Of a DNA stretch of 64,000 bases, positions 36,544-45,801 are shown piece by piece. Location: NCBI RefSeq assembly GCF_001696685.1, contig NZ_MBFG01000010.1, forward strand, positions 791-64,790, read 5' to 3'. How positions within the stretch are numbered: the first letter of the stretch is position 1; each line of letters starts with the position of its first letter. The stretch comes from Nosocomiicoccus ampullae (GTDB taxonomy: Bacteria; Bacillota; Bacilli; Staphylococcales; Salinicoccaceae). Under the pieces are notes generated by a model that was not told the DNA's origin, ran no database searches, and was given only the letters and a program-made list of their open reading frames with translations. A program made the translations under genes and the position numbers.

Positions 36544-38301
36544 TTACTTTTTAAATGTTACCGTAAATGTCGTATATTCTCCTTCAACACTGTCTACAGT
36601 TATAGACGCATTATGAAGTTCGACGAGGTGTTTGACAATCGATAATCCTAGGCCAGTACCACCATCTGCTGTACTACGTGCAGAATCGACGCGGTAGAAT
36701 CGTTCGAACAGTCGACTGAGGCTTTCTTCTGGAATTCCAGCCCCTGTGTCATGAACACTTAACTCTATAGAATCGTTCGTCTCTTCTATTTTTACTTCAA
36801 CGGTGTCGCCTTCATGCGTGTAATTTGCAGCGTTTGAAAGTAAGTTTACGAGTATTTGCGCGACGCGTTCTTTATCCGCATAAAGCATGTGCTCCTCATT
36901 TTCTGGTAAATGGAGTTGTAAGTTTCTATCTTTAAATAAACGTTTCATTGGACGTGCTGTCGTATGAACGAGTTCAGTTAAATCAAAATTCGTTTCGTTC
37001 AGTCGAATTTGGTGTTTTTCTATTTTCGATAAATTTAAAATATCGATGATCAGCTTATTTAACCGAACACTTTCGTTATATATAATTTCTAAAAACTCTC
37101 TCTCAACTTCTCGAGGTAAATCACCGGATTCTAATAACGTTTCAGAGAACCCTTGAATAGATGTGATCGGCGTTTTTAACTCATGAGACACGTTTGCCAC
37201 GAAATCTCTTCGTATATTTTCAAGGCGTTTAATATCCGTAATATCGTGAAGCGCAACGATTACACCACGCTTTTCCCAACGTTCACCGTAATACGGTGCA
37301 GCATAAAAGTTTAAAATCATTTCTTCAGGATTGTATAAATGTACTTCACTCTTTTTTACTTCATCGTATTTATAAACGTGACGAATGTCTCTTAGTACAT
37401 TTAATTTAACAAGACTTTCCTGATAGTCATTATTGAGAATTTTATCTCGCGTTTGGTTGATCATTTTTAACGCTGCGTCGTTAATCACGTCAATTTCACC
37501 TTCTGGGTTAATCAAAATAACACCCGTGTTTAAATTCGATAAAATACTCTCAAGCTGTTTAGACTGGTCTTTAATCTCTGTGACGTGGGCATTTAGACTA
37601 ATTGCTAGAGAATTGACGGACTCACTAAGTGTGTACAGTTCTCCAGGAAAAGTGTCGTTAATACGTGCGCTATAATCATTTTTCTTCAGACGCTCTGTCA
37701 CTTCTATAATTTTTTGAATTGGATTCGTAATTTTATATGCGAGTAGTGCTGCTGAAATGATCGTTGCGACTAAAATGAGTGTAAATACGATGACGATTGA
37801 CACCCATTTTTGTTGTGCAGCTGCTTCGATTGTCTCAAGTGGTGTAGAGCTACGGACATACCCAATGACTTCACCATCTTCAGTTATCGGTACAGCGACG
37901 TACATCATCTGTATTTCTTCAGTGTCACTTTGTCGAATGTAAGATTCACTCGTCGTTTTCTTTCGTTTCGCTTCTTTAATCTCTGGGCGATCGATGTGGT
38001 TACTCATCGTCCAAATGTTTGAATCCGTGTCGAAAATGACTCTCCCGTCCTTGTCGATAATCGTAAAGCGTAAGTTTTCAGGCAACTTAAGATTTGAAAA
38101 CATTTCCTTCGTATTACGAATGGTTAGCAAATCTTTTGTAATCATACTTTCGAGCAGTTCACTTTCTTCAGTAAGTTGCTTACTTGTCATCGCGTTATAT
38201 GTCGTACGGTTCACGTTATCTACAAAGAAAAACATCATACATAATCCGACAATTAACACGATGAAAAACGAAAGTGTGATGCGCACCCATAGTTTATTCA
38301 T
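36544..38301 (-). CDS. phoR: Phosphate-regulon sensor histidine kinase
   Basis: This 585-residue membrane kinase controls PhoP. It has an N-terminal helix (about 9-29), an extracellular sensor region, a second helix (about 165-190), a HAMP domain, a PAS domain (about 235-340), the dimerization/phosphoacceptor helix with His373 (VSHELKTP), and an HATPase domain with the N box (NLLSNAANYTH) and the DTGAGIPE and GGTGLGL motifs. The ATG at 38301 overlaps the phoP stop by 8 bp; a longer upstream frame belongs to phoP. WalK and SrrB were considered, but the pairing with a PhoP-type regulator and the adjacent Pho-box array favour PhoR. Confidence 0.88.
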   Translation of the reverse strand: MNKLWVRITLSFFIVLIVGLCMMFFFVDNVNRTTYNAMTSKQLTEESELLESMITKDLLTIRNTKEMFSNLKLPENLRFTIIDKDGRVIFDTDSNIWTMSNHIDRPEIKEAKRKKTTSESYIRQSDTEEIQMMYVAVPITEDGEVIGYVRSSTPLETIEAAAQQKWVSIVIVFTLILVATIISAALLAYKITNPIQKIIEVTERLKKNDYSARINDTFPGELYTLSESVNSLAISLNAHVTEIKDQSKQLESILSNLNTGVILINPEGEIDVINDAALKMINQTRDKILNNDYQESLVKLNVLRDIRHVYKYDEVKKSEVHLYNPEEMILNFYAAPYYGERWEKRGVIVALHDITDIKRLENIRRDFVANVSHELKTPITSIQGFSETLLESGDLPREVEREFLEIIYNESVRLNKLIIDILNLSKIEKHQIRLNETNFDLTELVHTTARPMKRLFKDRNLQLHLPENEEHMLYADKERVAQILVNLLSNAANYTHEGDTVEVKIEETNDSIELSVHDTGAGIPEESLSRLFERFYRVDSARSTADGGTGLGLSIVKHLVELHNASITVDSVEGEYTTFTVTFKK

Positions 38302-38995
38302 CGATATATTCCATCTTATAACCGAATCCACGAACGGTATGAATGTATTTCGGCGACTTCGGATTGTCTTCAATTTTTTCTCTTAGTTTACCGATATGGA
38401 CATCGACAATTCGTGTATCACCGTCAAAATCAAACTGCCAAATTCCGTTTAACAGTTGGTCGCGAGATAGCACACGTCCATTATTTTTACTTAAGTAAAC
38501 GAGAAGCTCGTATTCTTTTTTAGTGAGGTCGATTTTTTTATCGTTTTTATAAATAGCATAGTTGTCATAATCGATTGTTAGTTCACCGATTATTACAGTG
38601 TTGTCTTCTGTAGTCTCTTGATTTGCTTCGAAGTCAATGCGTCTTAATATAGCGCGAACTCTCGCTACGACTTCTCGCGGGCTAAACGGTTTTGTCATAT
38701 AGTCATCCGCCCCCATTTCAAGACCGAGTATTTTATCGAACTCATCATCTTTTGCAGTGAGCATTAAAACAGGCACATGAATTTTATCGAGTCGTAAAGT
38801 TTTCACGACGTCCATACCATCCATTTTTGGAAGCATTAAATCTAAAACCATTACGTCCGGTGATTCCTTTTTCACTTGTTCAATTGCTTCTAAACCGTCG
38901 TTTGCTGTAACAACTTCAAAGCCATTTTGTTCTAAGTTAAATTTAAGTAACGTTACAATTGATGTTTCATCATCAACAACGAGAATTTTATGCAT
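38294..38995 (-). CDS. phoP: Phosphate-regulon response regulator
   Basis: The 233-residue OmpR-family regulator has a receiver domain with the phosphoacceptor Asp52 (VLDLMLPKMDG) and Lys in MTKPFSPRE. The winged-helix output domain follows (KKEYELLVYL ... GDTRIVDVHIGKLREKIE ... VRGFGYKME). The sequence closely follows staphylococcal PhoP. GGAGG is 5 bp before the ATG at 38995. Upstream lie four TTYACW repeats with about 11-bp period, the layout of a PhoP-binding array, so autoregulation is likely. Confidence 0.92.
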   Translation of the reverse strand: MHKILVVDDETSIVTLLKFNLEQNGFEVVTANDGLEAIEQVKKESPDVMVLDLMLPKMDGMDVVKTLRLDKIHVPVLMLTAKDDEFDKILGLEMGADDYMTKPFSPREVVARVRAILRRIDFEANQETTEDNTVIIGELTIDYDNYAIYKNDKKIDLTKKEYELLVYLSKNNGRVLSRDQLLNGIWQFDFDGDTRIVDVHIGKLREKIEDNPKSPKYIHTVRGFGYKMEYIDE

Positions 38996-39033
38996 AGTAA
39001 CCTCCTGCATATCGAATTTGTTATATGTTAATC

Positions 39034-39082
39034 ATTTTATCATGTTTACAATTATTCACTTATATTTTACACAATCTTTACA
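39034..39082 (-). promoter_or_regulatory. phoP promoter with Pho-box array
   Basis: Read on the + strand, TTTACA (39045), TTCACT (39055), TTTACA (39066) and TTTACA (39077) recur every 10-11 bp with 4-5 bp gaps. This fits the Bacillus PhoP consensus TT(A/T/C)A(C/T)A, except that the second unit ends in T. A TAAAAT -10 for phoP lies on the - strand at 39034-39039, a few bp from the array, and I see no good -35. That is the layout of PhoP-activated promoters. Confidence 0.6.
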
Positions 39083-39152
39083 ATGTAGAATACTCATGGA
39101 ATAGTGTAGAATATAGTATTGTAATTGAGATTATACTTTTTAAGGTGAAACT

Positions 39153-40154
39153 ATGGATATCGAACGTTATAGTCGACAAATTTTATATAAAAATATAGGT
39201 GAAGACGGTCAACTAAAACTGCTTGAAAGTACAGTTTTAATTGTCGGAGTCGGTGCACTCGGTTCAGTTTCAAGTGAGATGCTTGCGCGTTTAGGTATCG
39301 GAAAACTCATTTTAGTCGATCGAGACTACGTTGAGCTATCGAACTTACAACGTCAGACGTTATATACTGAACGTGACGCAGATGAACAAAAACCAAAAGC
39401 AATCGCGGCACTCGAACATTTAAAAGAAATTCGTAGTGATCTCGATATTGAAGTTCATGTGAATCACGTAGACGCACTCTTTTTAGAATCGCTCGTAAAA
39501 ACTCATGATGTCGATTTAATTTTAGACGGAACAGATAACTTTGAAACGAGACTCGTAATTAACGACGTTGCGTATAAAGTCGGGATTCCGTGGGTCCACG
39601 CAGCTGTCGTCGAAGCGTCATACGTAGTGGCACCATTTACACAGGATTCACCGTGTTATAGATGTGTGATGCCAGTACTTCCGTCAAACACGTTAACGTG
39701 TGACACAGCAGGTGTGATATCTCCAGCCATTCATACGGCCGTGTCAATACAAGTTACGACGGCAATCAAATTACTCATCGGTGAAACGTTTGACAGACAC
39801 TATATGACATTTGGAGATTTATGGTCAGGAGAGCATAGTCGCATCGCGTTTGATAACATTAAAAATAAAGAGTGCGACACGTGTGAGTTGGAACTTTATC
39901 CCTCATATAATGAATCACATCAAGCGTTAAGCTTATGTGGAAGAGACACTGTTCAAATATATGATGACACAGTCACTTATGAACTTTCGTTAAACACTGC
40001 GAAGCGACTCGGTGATTTTAAAGAGACACCGTACTTCATCGAATTTTATTATGATGATTATCGAATTATCGTATTTAAAAACGGTCGAATGTTAATACAC
40101 GGTTTAAAAAGAATTGAAAAAGCACGCACAATCGTCGCACAACTATTTGGATAG
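39153..40154 (+). CDS. moeB: Molybdopterin-synthase adenylyltransferase (MoeB/ThiF family)
   Basis: MoeB adenylates the C-terminal Gly-Gly of MoaD so that it can accept sulfur. The 333-residue protein has the nucleotide loop VGVGALGS, the Arg-rich DNLQRQ-like motif (SNLQRQTLYTE), zinc-binding pairs CYRC and CDTC, and an ordinary E1-like core. A ~100-residue C-terminal extension is short of a full rhodanese domain. It is followed by moaB after 10 bp. The ribosome-binding site AAGGTG stands before the ATG. Confidence 0.92.
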   Translation: MDIERYSRQILYKNIGEDGQLKLLESTVLIVGVGALGSVSSEMLARLGIGKLILVDRDYVELSNLQRQTLYTERDADEQKPKAIAALEHLKEIRSDLDIEVHVNHVDALFLESLVKTHDVDLILDGTDNFETRLVINDVAYKVGIPWVHAAVVEASYVVAPFTQDSPCYRCVMPVLPSNTLTCDTAGVISPAIHTAVSIQVTTAIKLLIGETFDRHYMTFGDLWSGEHSRIAFDNIKNKECDTCELELYPSYNESHQALSLCGRDTVQIYDDTVTYELSLNTAKRLGDFKETPYFIEFYYDDYRIIVFKNGRMLIHGLKRIEKARTIVAQLFG

Positions 40155-40164
40155 GAGAGATAAT

Positions 40165-40671
40165 ATGAGTATCGTTGAAAGAATTGAGAGAGATATTAAC
40201 GTTGGTGTAATTACAGTAAGTGATACGCGTACAAAAGAAACAGACAAAGGCGGAAAACTCGTCATCGAAAAGTTAAATGAAATTAACGCAGTTGTCGAAC
40301 ATGATAATCACTTAATCGTGACAGACGATAAAGAAAAAATCCGTGAAGCGGTTGTTGGATTACTCGAAAAAGGTCTAGACGTTGTCATCACGACAGGCGG
40401 TACAGGAATCGCTAAGCGAGACGTTACAATAGAAGCAGTGAGCGAGCTCTTCGACAAAGAAGTCGAAGGGTTCGGAGAACTGTTTAGAATGCTATCTTAC
40501 ACAGAAGACATAGGCTCTAGAAGTCTATTATCACGCGCAGCAATGGGCACGCACGATAACCAGCTCATCGTCAGCCTTCCAGGATCAACAGGTGCAGTCA
40601 AACTCGGTATGGACAAACTCATCGTCCCAGAGTTAAACCATTTAGTATTTGAGTTAAACAAAGAGAACTAG
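40165..40671 (+). CDS. moaB: Molybdenum cofactor biosynthesis protein MoaB
   Basis: MoaB/MogA-type proteins adenylate molybdopterin before molybdenum insertion. The 168-residue protein has the family's TVSDTRT, TTGGTGIAKRD and LPGSTGAVKLGMDKLI motifs. The ATG at 40165 follows TAGGAG, which overlaps the moeB stop. The frame is open upstream, but that is moeB sequence. No obvious terminator follows; the repeat locus A begins about 100 bp downstream. Confidence 0.93.
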   Translation: MSIVERIERDINVGVITVSDTRTKETDKGGKLVIEKLNEINAVVEHDNHLIVTDDKEKIREAVVGLLEKGLDVVITTGGTGIAKRDVTIEAVSELFDKEVEGFGELFRMLSYTEDIGSRSLLSRAAMGTHDNQLIVSLPGSTGAVKLGMDKLIVPELNHLVFELNKEN

Positions 40672-40776
40672 TCGGGGCACGAACATTTGTAGTCAGTATA
40701 GAAAGACGAGCGGTCGGAGGAGGTTTTTGTTCTTTTGGAAAGAGAAGTAAGAGTGCTTTGCTGTGTGTGGCGCGCT

Positions 40777-40956
40777 TATTTACAAAAATTGTCTGAAGTT
40801 GTTAGATATATCAAGATAATTAACAAAAATTCGGGTTCCGACCTCGTTTTTGTTAGATAAAAAAATATATTTAACAAAAACCACGCCACCTGACGGAATT
40901 TGTTAAATATATCCAGATATCTCACAAAAACGCAATATTTTTGTTAAATAAAATCG
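40777..40956. repeat. Heptamer-array element, copy A1
   Basis: This ~180-bp AT-rich element carries alternately oriented TTTGTTA/TAACAAA motifs with short GC-containing centres (for example GGTTCCGACC and CACGCCACCTGACGG). It is nearly identical to copy A2, differing by two single-base indels. The upstream ~100 bp (40672-40776) holds no gene or clear structure. Confidence 0.9.
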
Positions 40957-41009
40957 GGAGAATGTGAGTTTTTCATCTTTTTGGGATAAAAAACACTATC
41001 ACTCTTCGG

Positions 41010-41191
41010 TTATTTACAAAAATTGTCTGAAGTTGTTAGATATATCAAGATAATTAACAAAAATTCGGGTTCCGACCTCGTTTTTGTTAGATAAAAAATA
41101 TATTTAACAAAAACCACGCCACCTGACGGAAATTTGTTAAATATATCCAGATATCTCACAAAAACGCAATATTTTTGTTAAATAAAATCGG
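41010..41191. repeat. Heptamer-array element, copy A2
   Basis: This is a second copy of A1, offset by about 233 bp. A linker (GAGTTTTTCATC, then a GATAAAAAACACTATCAC segment) separates the two. Nothing gene-like lies between it and moaC; the last ~50 bp (41192-41245) are unremarkable. Confidence 0.9.
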
Positions 41192-41245
41192 CAAAAGAAT
41201 AAAAACACCAATTCAAAAGCACCCCGGTCAACCCACATCCATCAC

Positions 41246-41722
41246 CTAAATAGAATAATCTCCGGATTTCCCGCCTGATTTACTTAATAGTTTAGTTTCT
41301 CTGATGATCATACCTTTATCGAGCGCTTTACACATGTCGTACACTGTGAGTGCTGCAGCGCTTGCGGCCGTTAAGGCTTCCATCTCCACACCTGTTTGCC
41401 CTTTAACTTTTACTGTCGCTTTGATGTGTAGCTTGTATCCGTCATCCGTATCCCAGTTAAATGTGATGTCGATTCCAGAAAGTTGTAATGGATGGCACAT
41501 CGGGATGATTTGATGCGTGTTTTTCGCTGCCATAATTCCTGCGATTTGTGCGACTGCTAGCACGTCACCTTTTTTCATCTTTTCGTTTACGATGCCTTCA
41601 TATATTTCTTGACTGACTTCAATTACGCTTTCTGCAGTTGCAACGCGTGACGTGACATTTTTTTCTGAGACGTCGACCATTTTCGCGCGTCCTTCTTCGT
41701 TAAAGTGAGTAAACTTAGACAT
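41246..41722 (-). CDS. moaC: Cyclic pyranopterin monophosphate synthase MoaC
   Basis: MoaC forms cPMP from the MoaA product. The 158-residue protein carries MVDVSEK, the catalytic [12 protein letters not shown] region and the [20 protein letters not shown] motif. It runs opposite to the moeA operon with a 68-bp shared promoter region containing TATAAT-like elements. GAGGGA precedes the ATG. Confidence 0.95.
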   Translation of the reverse strand: MSKFTHFNEEGRAKMVDVSEKNVTSRVATAESVIEVSQEIYEGIVNEKMKKGDVLAVAQIAGIMAAKNTHQIIPMCHPLQLSGIDITFNWDTDDGYKLHIKATVKVKGQTGVEMEALTAASAAALTVYDMCKALDKGMIIRETKLLSKSGGKSGDYSI

Positions 41723-41790
41723 TAAAATCCCTCTTTTTAGTATAATAGTTCATAAGTATAACGTTAATTATATCAAAAGGAGAGATTTTA

Positions 41791-43038
41791 GTGACTTTAA
41801 ATAGACAACCAATCCCAGTTTTTGATGCCGTAACTAAAGTAGTAGAAAATGTAACACATATAGATACTGAAACAGTGAAACTCGAAGATAGTTATAATCG
41901 TTATCTTTCAGAGGATTTAACAGCAACTCATGACGTGCCGTTATTTACGCGTTCAGCGATGGATGGGTTTGCGATCCGTAGTGCTGATTCAGGTAAAGGT
42001 GCAGCGTTTACTGTTGTAGATGGAGTACCCGCTGGCAGTACGAGTGACTACGAATTAAAAGAAAATGAAGCATTTCGTATTATGACAGGTGCAGAGTTAC
42101 CGAAATCTGCAGACACGGTCGTGATGTTTGAGCAGGCAAATATTGACGGTGATACGTTCACGATACGTAAAACATTTGATGCATTCGATAACGTTGCGAT
42201 GCAAGGGGAAGAGTGTAAAAAAGGCGACATTATCGTCCATAAAGGAAGTCAAATTAACCCAGGCACAGTCGCAACGCTTGCGACATTTGGATACGCTGAA
42301 GTGAATGTCTACCGCGTTCCAGTTGTCGGTGTTTTATCGACAGGAAGTGAATTACTTGAAGTATCTGACGAATTAGAGCGCGGTAAAATTAGAAACTCAA
42401 ACACACCGATGATTATGGCACAGTTAGAGAGAATTGGCGTGCACGCTAAGCGATATGATCTCGAAGAAGATAATCTAGACACACTTCTAGAAAAAATCGA
42501 AAAAATGTTTAACGAAGTCGACGCAGTTATCACAACAGGTGGTGTGTCTGTTGGAGATTACGACTTACTTCCGAAAGTATATGAAAAACTTGGCGCGGAA
42601 GTTCTGTTTAACAAAGTGGCAATGCGACCAGGTAGTGTTACGACAGTCGCAAGGGCAAAAGGCAAGTTTTTATTCGGTTTAAGCGGGAATCCATCTGCGT
42701 GCTATTCAGGATTTGAGTTATTCGCTCGTCCTGCGATATTACTTATGCAAGGTTCTGCACGAGCATTCGCGCCATTCGTGAACGCGACGCTTGGAGAAGA
42801 CTTTAAAAAGCCAAATCCGTTTACGCGATTTGTCCGTGCTGAGATTGATTTTGTCAACGGTAAAGTCATCTCAAAACCGTCTGGATTTAATAAATCAAAC
42901 GCCGTAACGTCTATTGCGAGAAGCAACGGTGTTATCGTATTACCAGGTGGTACACGTGGCTTTGAAGCGGGAGATGAAGTACAAGTAATGCTGACAGATG
43001 TGACGAGCGGTGTGTCACACTTTTCGATTCGACAATGA
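41791..43038 (+). CDS. moeA: Molybdopterin molybdenumtransferase
   Basis: MoeA inserts molybdenum into adenylated molybdopterin. The 415-residue protein has the SAMDGFAI motif, the central TTGGVSVGDYDLLP loop and FGLSGNPSACYSGFELF. The start is GTG 41791 with AAAGGAGAG upstream. It heads the six-gene operon moeA-mobB-moaE-moaD-mobA-moaA, with most junctions overlapping. Confidence 0.95.
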   Translation: MTLNRQPIPVFDAVTKVVENVTHIDTETVKLEDSYNRYLSEDLTATHDVPLFTRSAMDGFAIRSADSGKGAAFTVVDGVPAGSTSDYELKENEAFRIMTGAELPKSADTVVMFEQANIDGDTFTIRKTFDAFDNVAMQGEECKKGDIIVHKGSQINPGTVATLATFGYAEVNVYRVPVVGVLSTGSELLEVSDELERGKIRNSNTPMIMAQLERIGVHAKRYDLEEDNLDTLLEKIEKMFNEVDAVITTGGVSVGDYDLLPKVYEKLGAEVLFNKVAMRPGSVTTVARAKGKFLFGLSGNPSACYSGFELFARPAILLMQGSARAFAPFVNATLGEDFKKPNPFTRFVRAEIDFVNGKVISKPSGFNKSNAVTSIARSNGVIVLPGGTRGFEAGDEVQVMLTDVTSGVSHFSIRQ

Positions 43039-43481
43039 AAATCTTACAAGTCGTCGGATATAAAGATACCGGCAAAACAACGCTAATCGTTGAGTTTCTA
43101 AAAATATTGAAAGCTTCGAACTTAAAAGCAGCAGTAATAAAACATCATCACATTGATATCGATGATTCGACAGACACTGGAAAGTTCAGTCGACTGAGCG
43201 ACTATACGATATTAAACACACCGAATTATACGATTTACCACGACAACAAAGTGCCGGGTTTAAAAGAGCAAATCGAAGCTTTAAACGGTAAAGTAGACGT
43301 CATTTTAATCGAAGGTTATAAAAACGAAGATTATGACAAGATTGTCCTCACGCATTCGTTCACGGGTGAAAAAGGCGACATAAGAGAATTAGAGCTGTCA
43401 AATGTGGTAAACTACTATAACGTAGCATCAGATCAAGATGCGATATTACAATGGTTTAAAGGTTGGAGTAAAAATAGATGA
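43035..43481 (+). CDS. mobB: Molybdopterin-guanine dinucleotide biosynthesis adaptor protein MobB
   Basis: MobB is a small GTP-binding partner in making the dinucleotide form of the cofactor. The 148-residue protein has the P-loop GYKDTGKTTLI and the IKHHHID segment typical of the family. The ATGA overlap with moeA, and the same with moaE downstream, indicate coupling. Confidence 0.93.
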   Translation: MKILQVVGYKDTGKTTLIVEFLKILKASNLKAAVIKHHHIDIDDSTDTGKFSRLSDYTILNTPNYTIYHDNKVPGLKEQIEALNGKVDVILIEGYKNEDYDKIVLTHSFTGEKGDIRELELSNVVNYYNVASDQDAILQWFKGWSKNR

Positions 43482-43933
43482 AGCAGTTCGAAATAGTAAC
43501 TGAACCGATTGATATCGTAAAATATCAACAATATGTTCTAGACAAACATCAAGGTGGTCTTGTGACGTTCACGGGTCACGTGCGTGAGTGGACACAAGGG
43601 ACACGTACAGTATATTTAGAGTACGAAGCATATATTCCGATGGCAGAAAAAATGCTCGCACAAATCGCAGATGAGATAAGCGAAAAGTGGCCTGGTGTCA
43701 AAACGAGCATCGCGCACCGAATCGGTAAACTCGATGCGACTGAGATCGCGGTCGTTATTTTAACGTCTTCACCTCACCGACATAACGCGTATCGTGCAAA
43801 TATGTACGCAGTCGACCGATTAAAAGAAATCGTTCCGATATGGAAAAAAGAGATTTGGGAAGACGGAGAAGAGTGGATTGGTGACTCTAGACATTATCAC
43901 TCGAGTGTGGAGGTGGATCGTGATGAAAATTAA
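43478..43933 (+). CDS. moaE: Molybdopterin synthase catalytic subunit MoaE
   Basis: MoaE transfers sulfur from MoaD thiocarboxylate onto cPMP. The 151-residue protein has TFTGHVREWTQG, the YEAYIPMAEK motif, AHRIGKLDATEIAV, and the basic segment ending PIWKKEIWEDGEEWIGD. It overlaps moaD by 11 bp, fitting the need for a MoaD-MoaE complex. Confidence 0.95.
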   Translation: MKQFEIVTEPIDIVKYQQYVLDKHQGGLVTFTGHVREWTQGTRTVYLEYEAYIPMAEKMLAQIADEISEKWPGVKTSIAHRIGKLDATEIAVVILTSSPHRHNAYRANMYAVDRLKEIVPIWKKEIWEDGEEWIGDSRHYHSSVEVDRDEN

Positions 43934-44156
43934 AATATTTGCAAGTATAAAAGAAAAAATCGGTGACGATCATATTGAACTACCGATTCATGACGCAATA
44001 ACAGTGAAAGAATTAAAAGAGCGTTTATATATCGATTATCCAGAATTAGACAGAGAAGTGTTTCAAGTTGCAGTGAACGAATCGTTTGAAAGAGACGAGT
44101 CAGTAATTGCACCTGATGACGTCGTAGCACTTATCCCGCCAGTGAGTGGTGGTTAA
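43923..44156 (+). CDS. moaD: Molybdopterin synthase sulfur-carrier subunit MoaD
   Basis: This is a 77-residue ubiquitin-like protein ending in the functional Gly-Gly (PPVSGG), which MoeB activates. The ATG at 43923 lies inside the moaE 3' end and is preceded by GGAGGTGG. The frame stays open upstream, but that is moaE sequence. The mobA ATG follows the stop codon directly. Confidence 0.94.
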   Translation: MKIKIFASIKEKIGDDHIELPIHDAITVKELKERLYIDYPELDREVFQVAVNESFERDESVIAPDDVVALIPPVSGG

Positions 44157-44723
44157 ATGGTAATCGGAGCAGTATTAGCAGGTGGAAATTCGACGCGATT
44201 TGGTTCAGACAAATCATTATATGCGTTAAACGACAGGCCGATGTATATGCACGTCGTGAATCGTTTAAAGAAAAGTGGAGTCGTCGACGAAATCGTCGTC
44301 AATACAAACGTGCGATTAAAGGATGCGTTTCATCCGTATAAAACGGTGATAGATGACGAAAGTTTTATAGATCACGGACCACTCGGTGGAATTTACGCAC
44401 TGATGAAAGAATATCCAGACGACTACGTCATCATCGTGTCGACAGACACACCGTACGTACCGAGTGCGTGGTTAAAAGTGTTAGTCGAAAAGGCGATTGA
44501 AACGAACAAAATCGTCGTTACTGAAGGCGAGCAACTACATCCGTTAATCGGTGTATATCACGGTGAAACGATCGTCGAAGATTTAAAAAGACAACTCGAA
44601 TCAAAAAAACTGAGTATCCGCCAATTTTTAGAGCACCAAGACTATATAACGTTAAACATTGAAGACTACGGTCTAAATGAATCGATGTTTGTAAACATTA
44701 ATCGTAAAACGGATATTCTCTAG
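44157..44723 (+). CDS. mobA: Molybdenum cofactor guanylyltransferase MobA
   Basis: MobA attaches GMP to molybdopterin for DMSO-reductase-family enzymes such as nitrate reductase. The 188-residue protein shows the nucleotide-binding [13 protein letters not shown] and the VSTDTPYVP metal site. Its start codon immediately follows the moaD stop. The pathway implies a molybdoenzyme elsewhere in the genome; none is in the window. Confidence 0.94.
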   Translation: MVIGAVLAGGNSTRFGSDKSLYALNDRPMYMHVVNRLKKSGVVDEIVVNTNVRLKDAFHPYKTVIDDESFIDHGPLGGIYALMKEYPDDYVIIVSTDTPYVPSAWLKVLVEKAIETNKIVVTEGEQLHPLIGVYHGETIVEDLKRQLESKKLSIRQFLEHQDYITLNIEDYGLNESMFVNINRKTDIL

Positions 44724-44733
44724 GAGGGATACG

Positions 44734-45753
44734 ATGAAACAAGTAACTGATAAGTTCGGACGACCGTTACGAGATCTTCGTATTTCCGTAACGGATAAAT
44801 GTCAGTTCAGATGTAGCTACTGCATGCCAAAAGAAATATTCGGCGATGACTATGCGTTTTTACCGCAAGAGCATTTACTTTCATTTGATGAAATTGAAAG
44901 ACTCGCGCGTATATACGCAGATCTCGGTGTCAAAAAATTACGTATAACAGGTGGTGAACCGTTAATGCGTAAAGACTTACACGAGCTTATCGCACGATTA
45001 AATAAAATTCCAGGTATAGAAGATATCGGTATGACGACGAATGCGTTACTGTTAAAAAAACATGGCCAAAAGCTTTACGATGCGGGCCTTCGTCGTTTAA
45101 ACATTTCACTCGATGCGATGGACGACGAACTATTTGGTCAAATTAATGACCGTGGCATCGGTACATCGAGAATATTAGAAAATATAGATTATGCGATTTC
45201 TCTCGGGTTTAAAATTAAAGTCAATATGGTCGTACAAAAAGGATTAAACGACCATGAGATTTTACCCATGGCGCGTCATTTTAAAAACACGCCAATTACG
45301 TTACGTTTTATCGAGTTTATGGATGTCGGTAACGATAACGGATGGAACTTCGAAAAAGTCGTATCTAAAGAAGATATATTAGATATGTTGCGTGAAGAAT
45401 TTACACTTGAGCCAGTAGACCCAGCGTACTACGGGGAAGTTGCGAAAGTGTATAAGCATACGGACACAGATGCACATTTAGGGTTTATTACGAGTGTGTC
45501 TGAAAATTTCTGTTCAACATGTACACGCGCAAGACTATCTGCAGACGGCAAGTTTTATGGTTGTCTATTCGCAACTGAAGGATTTGATATAAAAACGCTC
45601 ATGCGTGAAGGTATTTCAGATGAAACACTCGAAGACATCTTAATGGGTGAGTGGAATAAGCGTGACGACCAATATTCAGCAATTCGTCATAAAATTACAG
45701 AAGAAGAGCGCAAAGCGCGTCGTAAAATAGATATGAGCTATATTGGAGGATAA
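44734..45753 (+). CDS. moaA: GTP 3',8-cyclase MoaA
   Basis: MoaA is the radical SAM enzyme that starts cofactor synthesis from GTP. The 339-residue protein has the SAM cluster cysteines at 23, 27 and 30 (CQFRCSYC), the GGEP motif, and the C-terminal second cluster [18 protein letters not shown]. It ends in the conserved Gly-Gly. AGGAGG precedes the ATG. It is the last gene of the operon and is followed by a terminator. Confidence 0.96.
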   Translation: MKQVTDKFGRPLRDLRISVTDKCQFRCSYCMPKEIFGDDYAFLPQEHLLSFDEIERLARIYADLGVKKLRITGGEPLMRKDLHELIARLNKIPGIEDIGMTTNALLLKKHGQKLYDAGLRRLNISLDAMDDELFGQINDRGIGTSRILENIDYAISLGFKIKVNMVVQKGLNDHEILPMARHFKNTPITLRFIEFMDVGNDNGWNFEKVVSKEDILDMLREEFTLEPVDPAYYGEVAKVYKHTDTDAHLGFITSVSENFCSTCTRARLSADGKFYGCLFATEGFDIKTLMREGISDETLEDILMGEWNKRDDQYSAIRHKITEEERKARRKIDMSYIGG

Positions 45754-45756
45754 GAA

Positions 45757-45787
45757 GCGTGGGAGTATAAACTCTCACGTTTTTTTA
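45757..45787 (+). terminator. Terminator of the moeA-moaA operon
   Basis: CGTGGGAGT and ACTCTCACG pair (one mismatch) around a short loop, followed by seven T. Confidence 0.85.
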
Positions 45788-45801
45788 ATAGAGGTGTAAA
45801 C

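Noticed and set aside
36544..38995. walRK or srrAB identity for the two-component system
   Set aside because: No yycH/yycI or resABC-type neighbours; the regulator sequence and the Pho-box array upstream fit PhoP-PhoR better.
40777..41191. CRISPR array
   Set aside because: The repeated motifs alternate in orientation and are only 7-9 bp, the spacers are themselves repeated between copies, and no cas genes are near.
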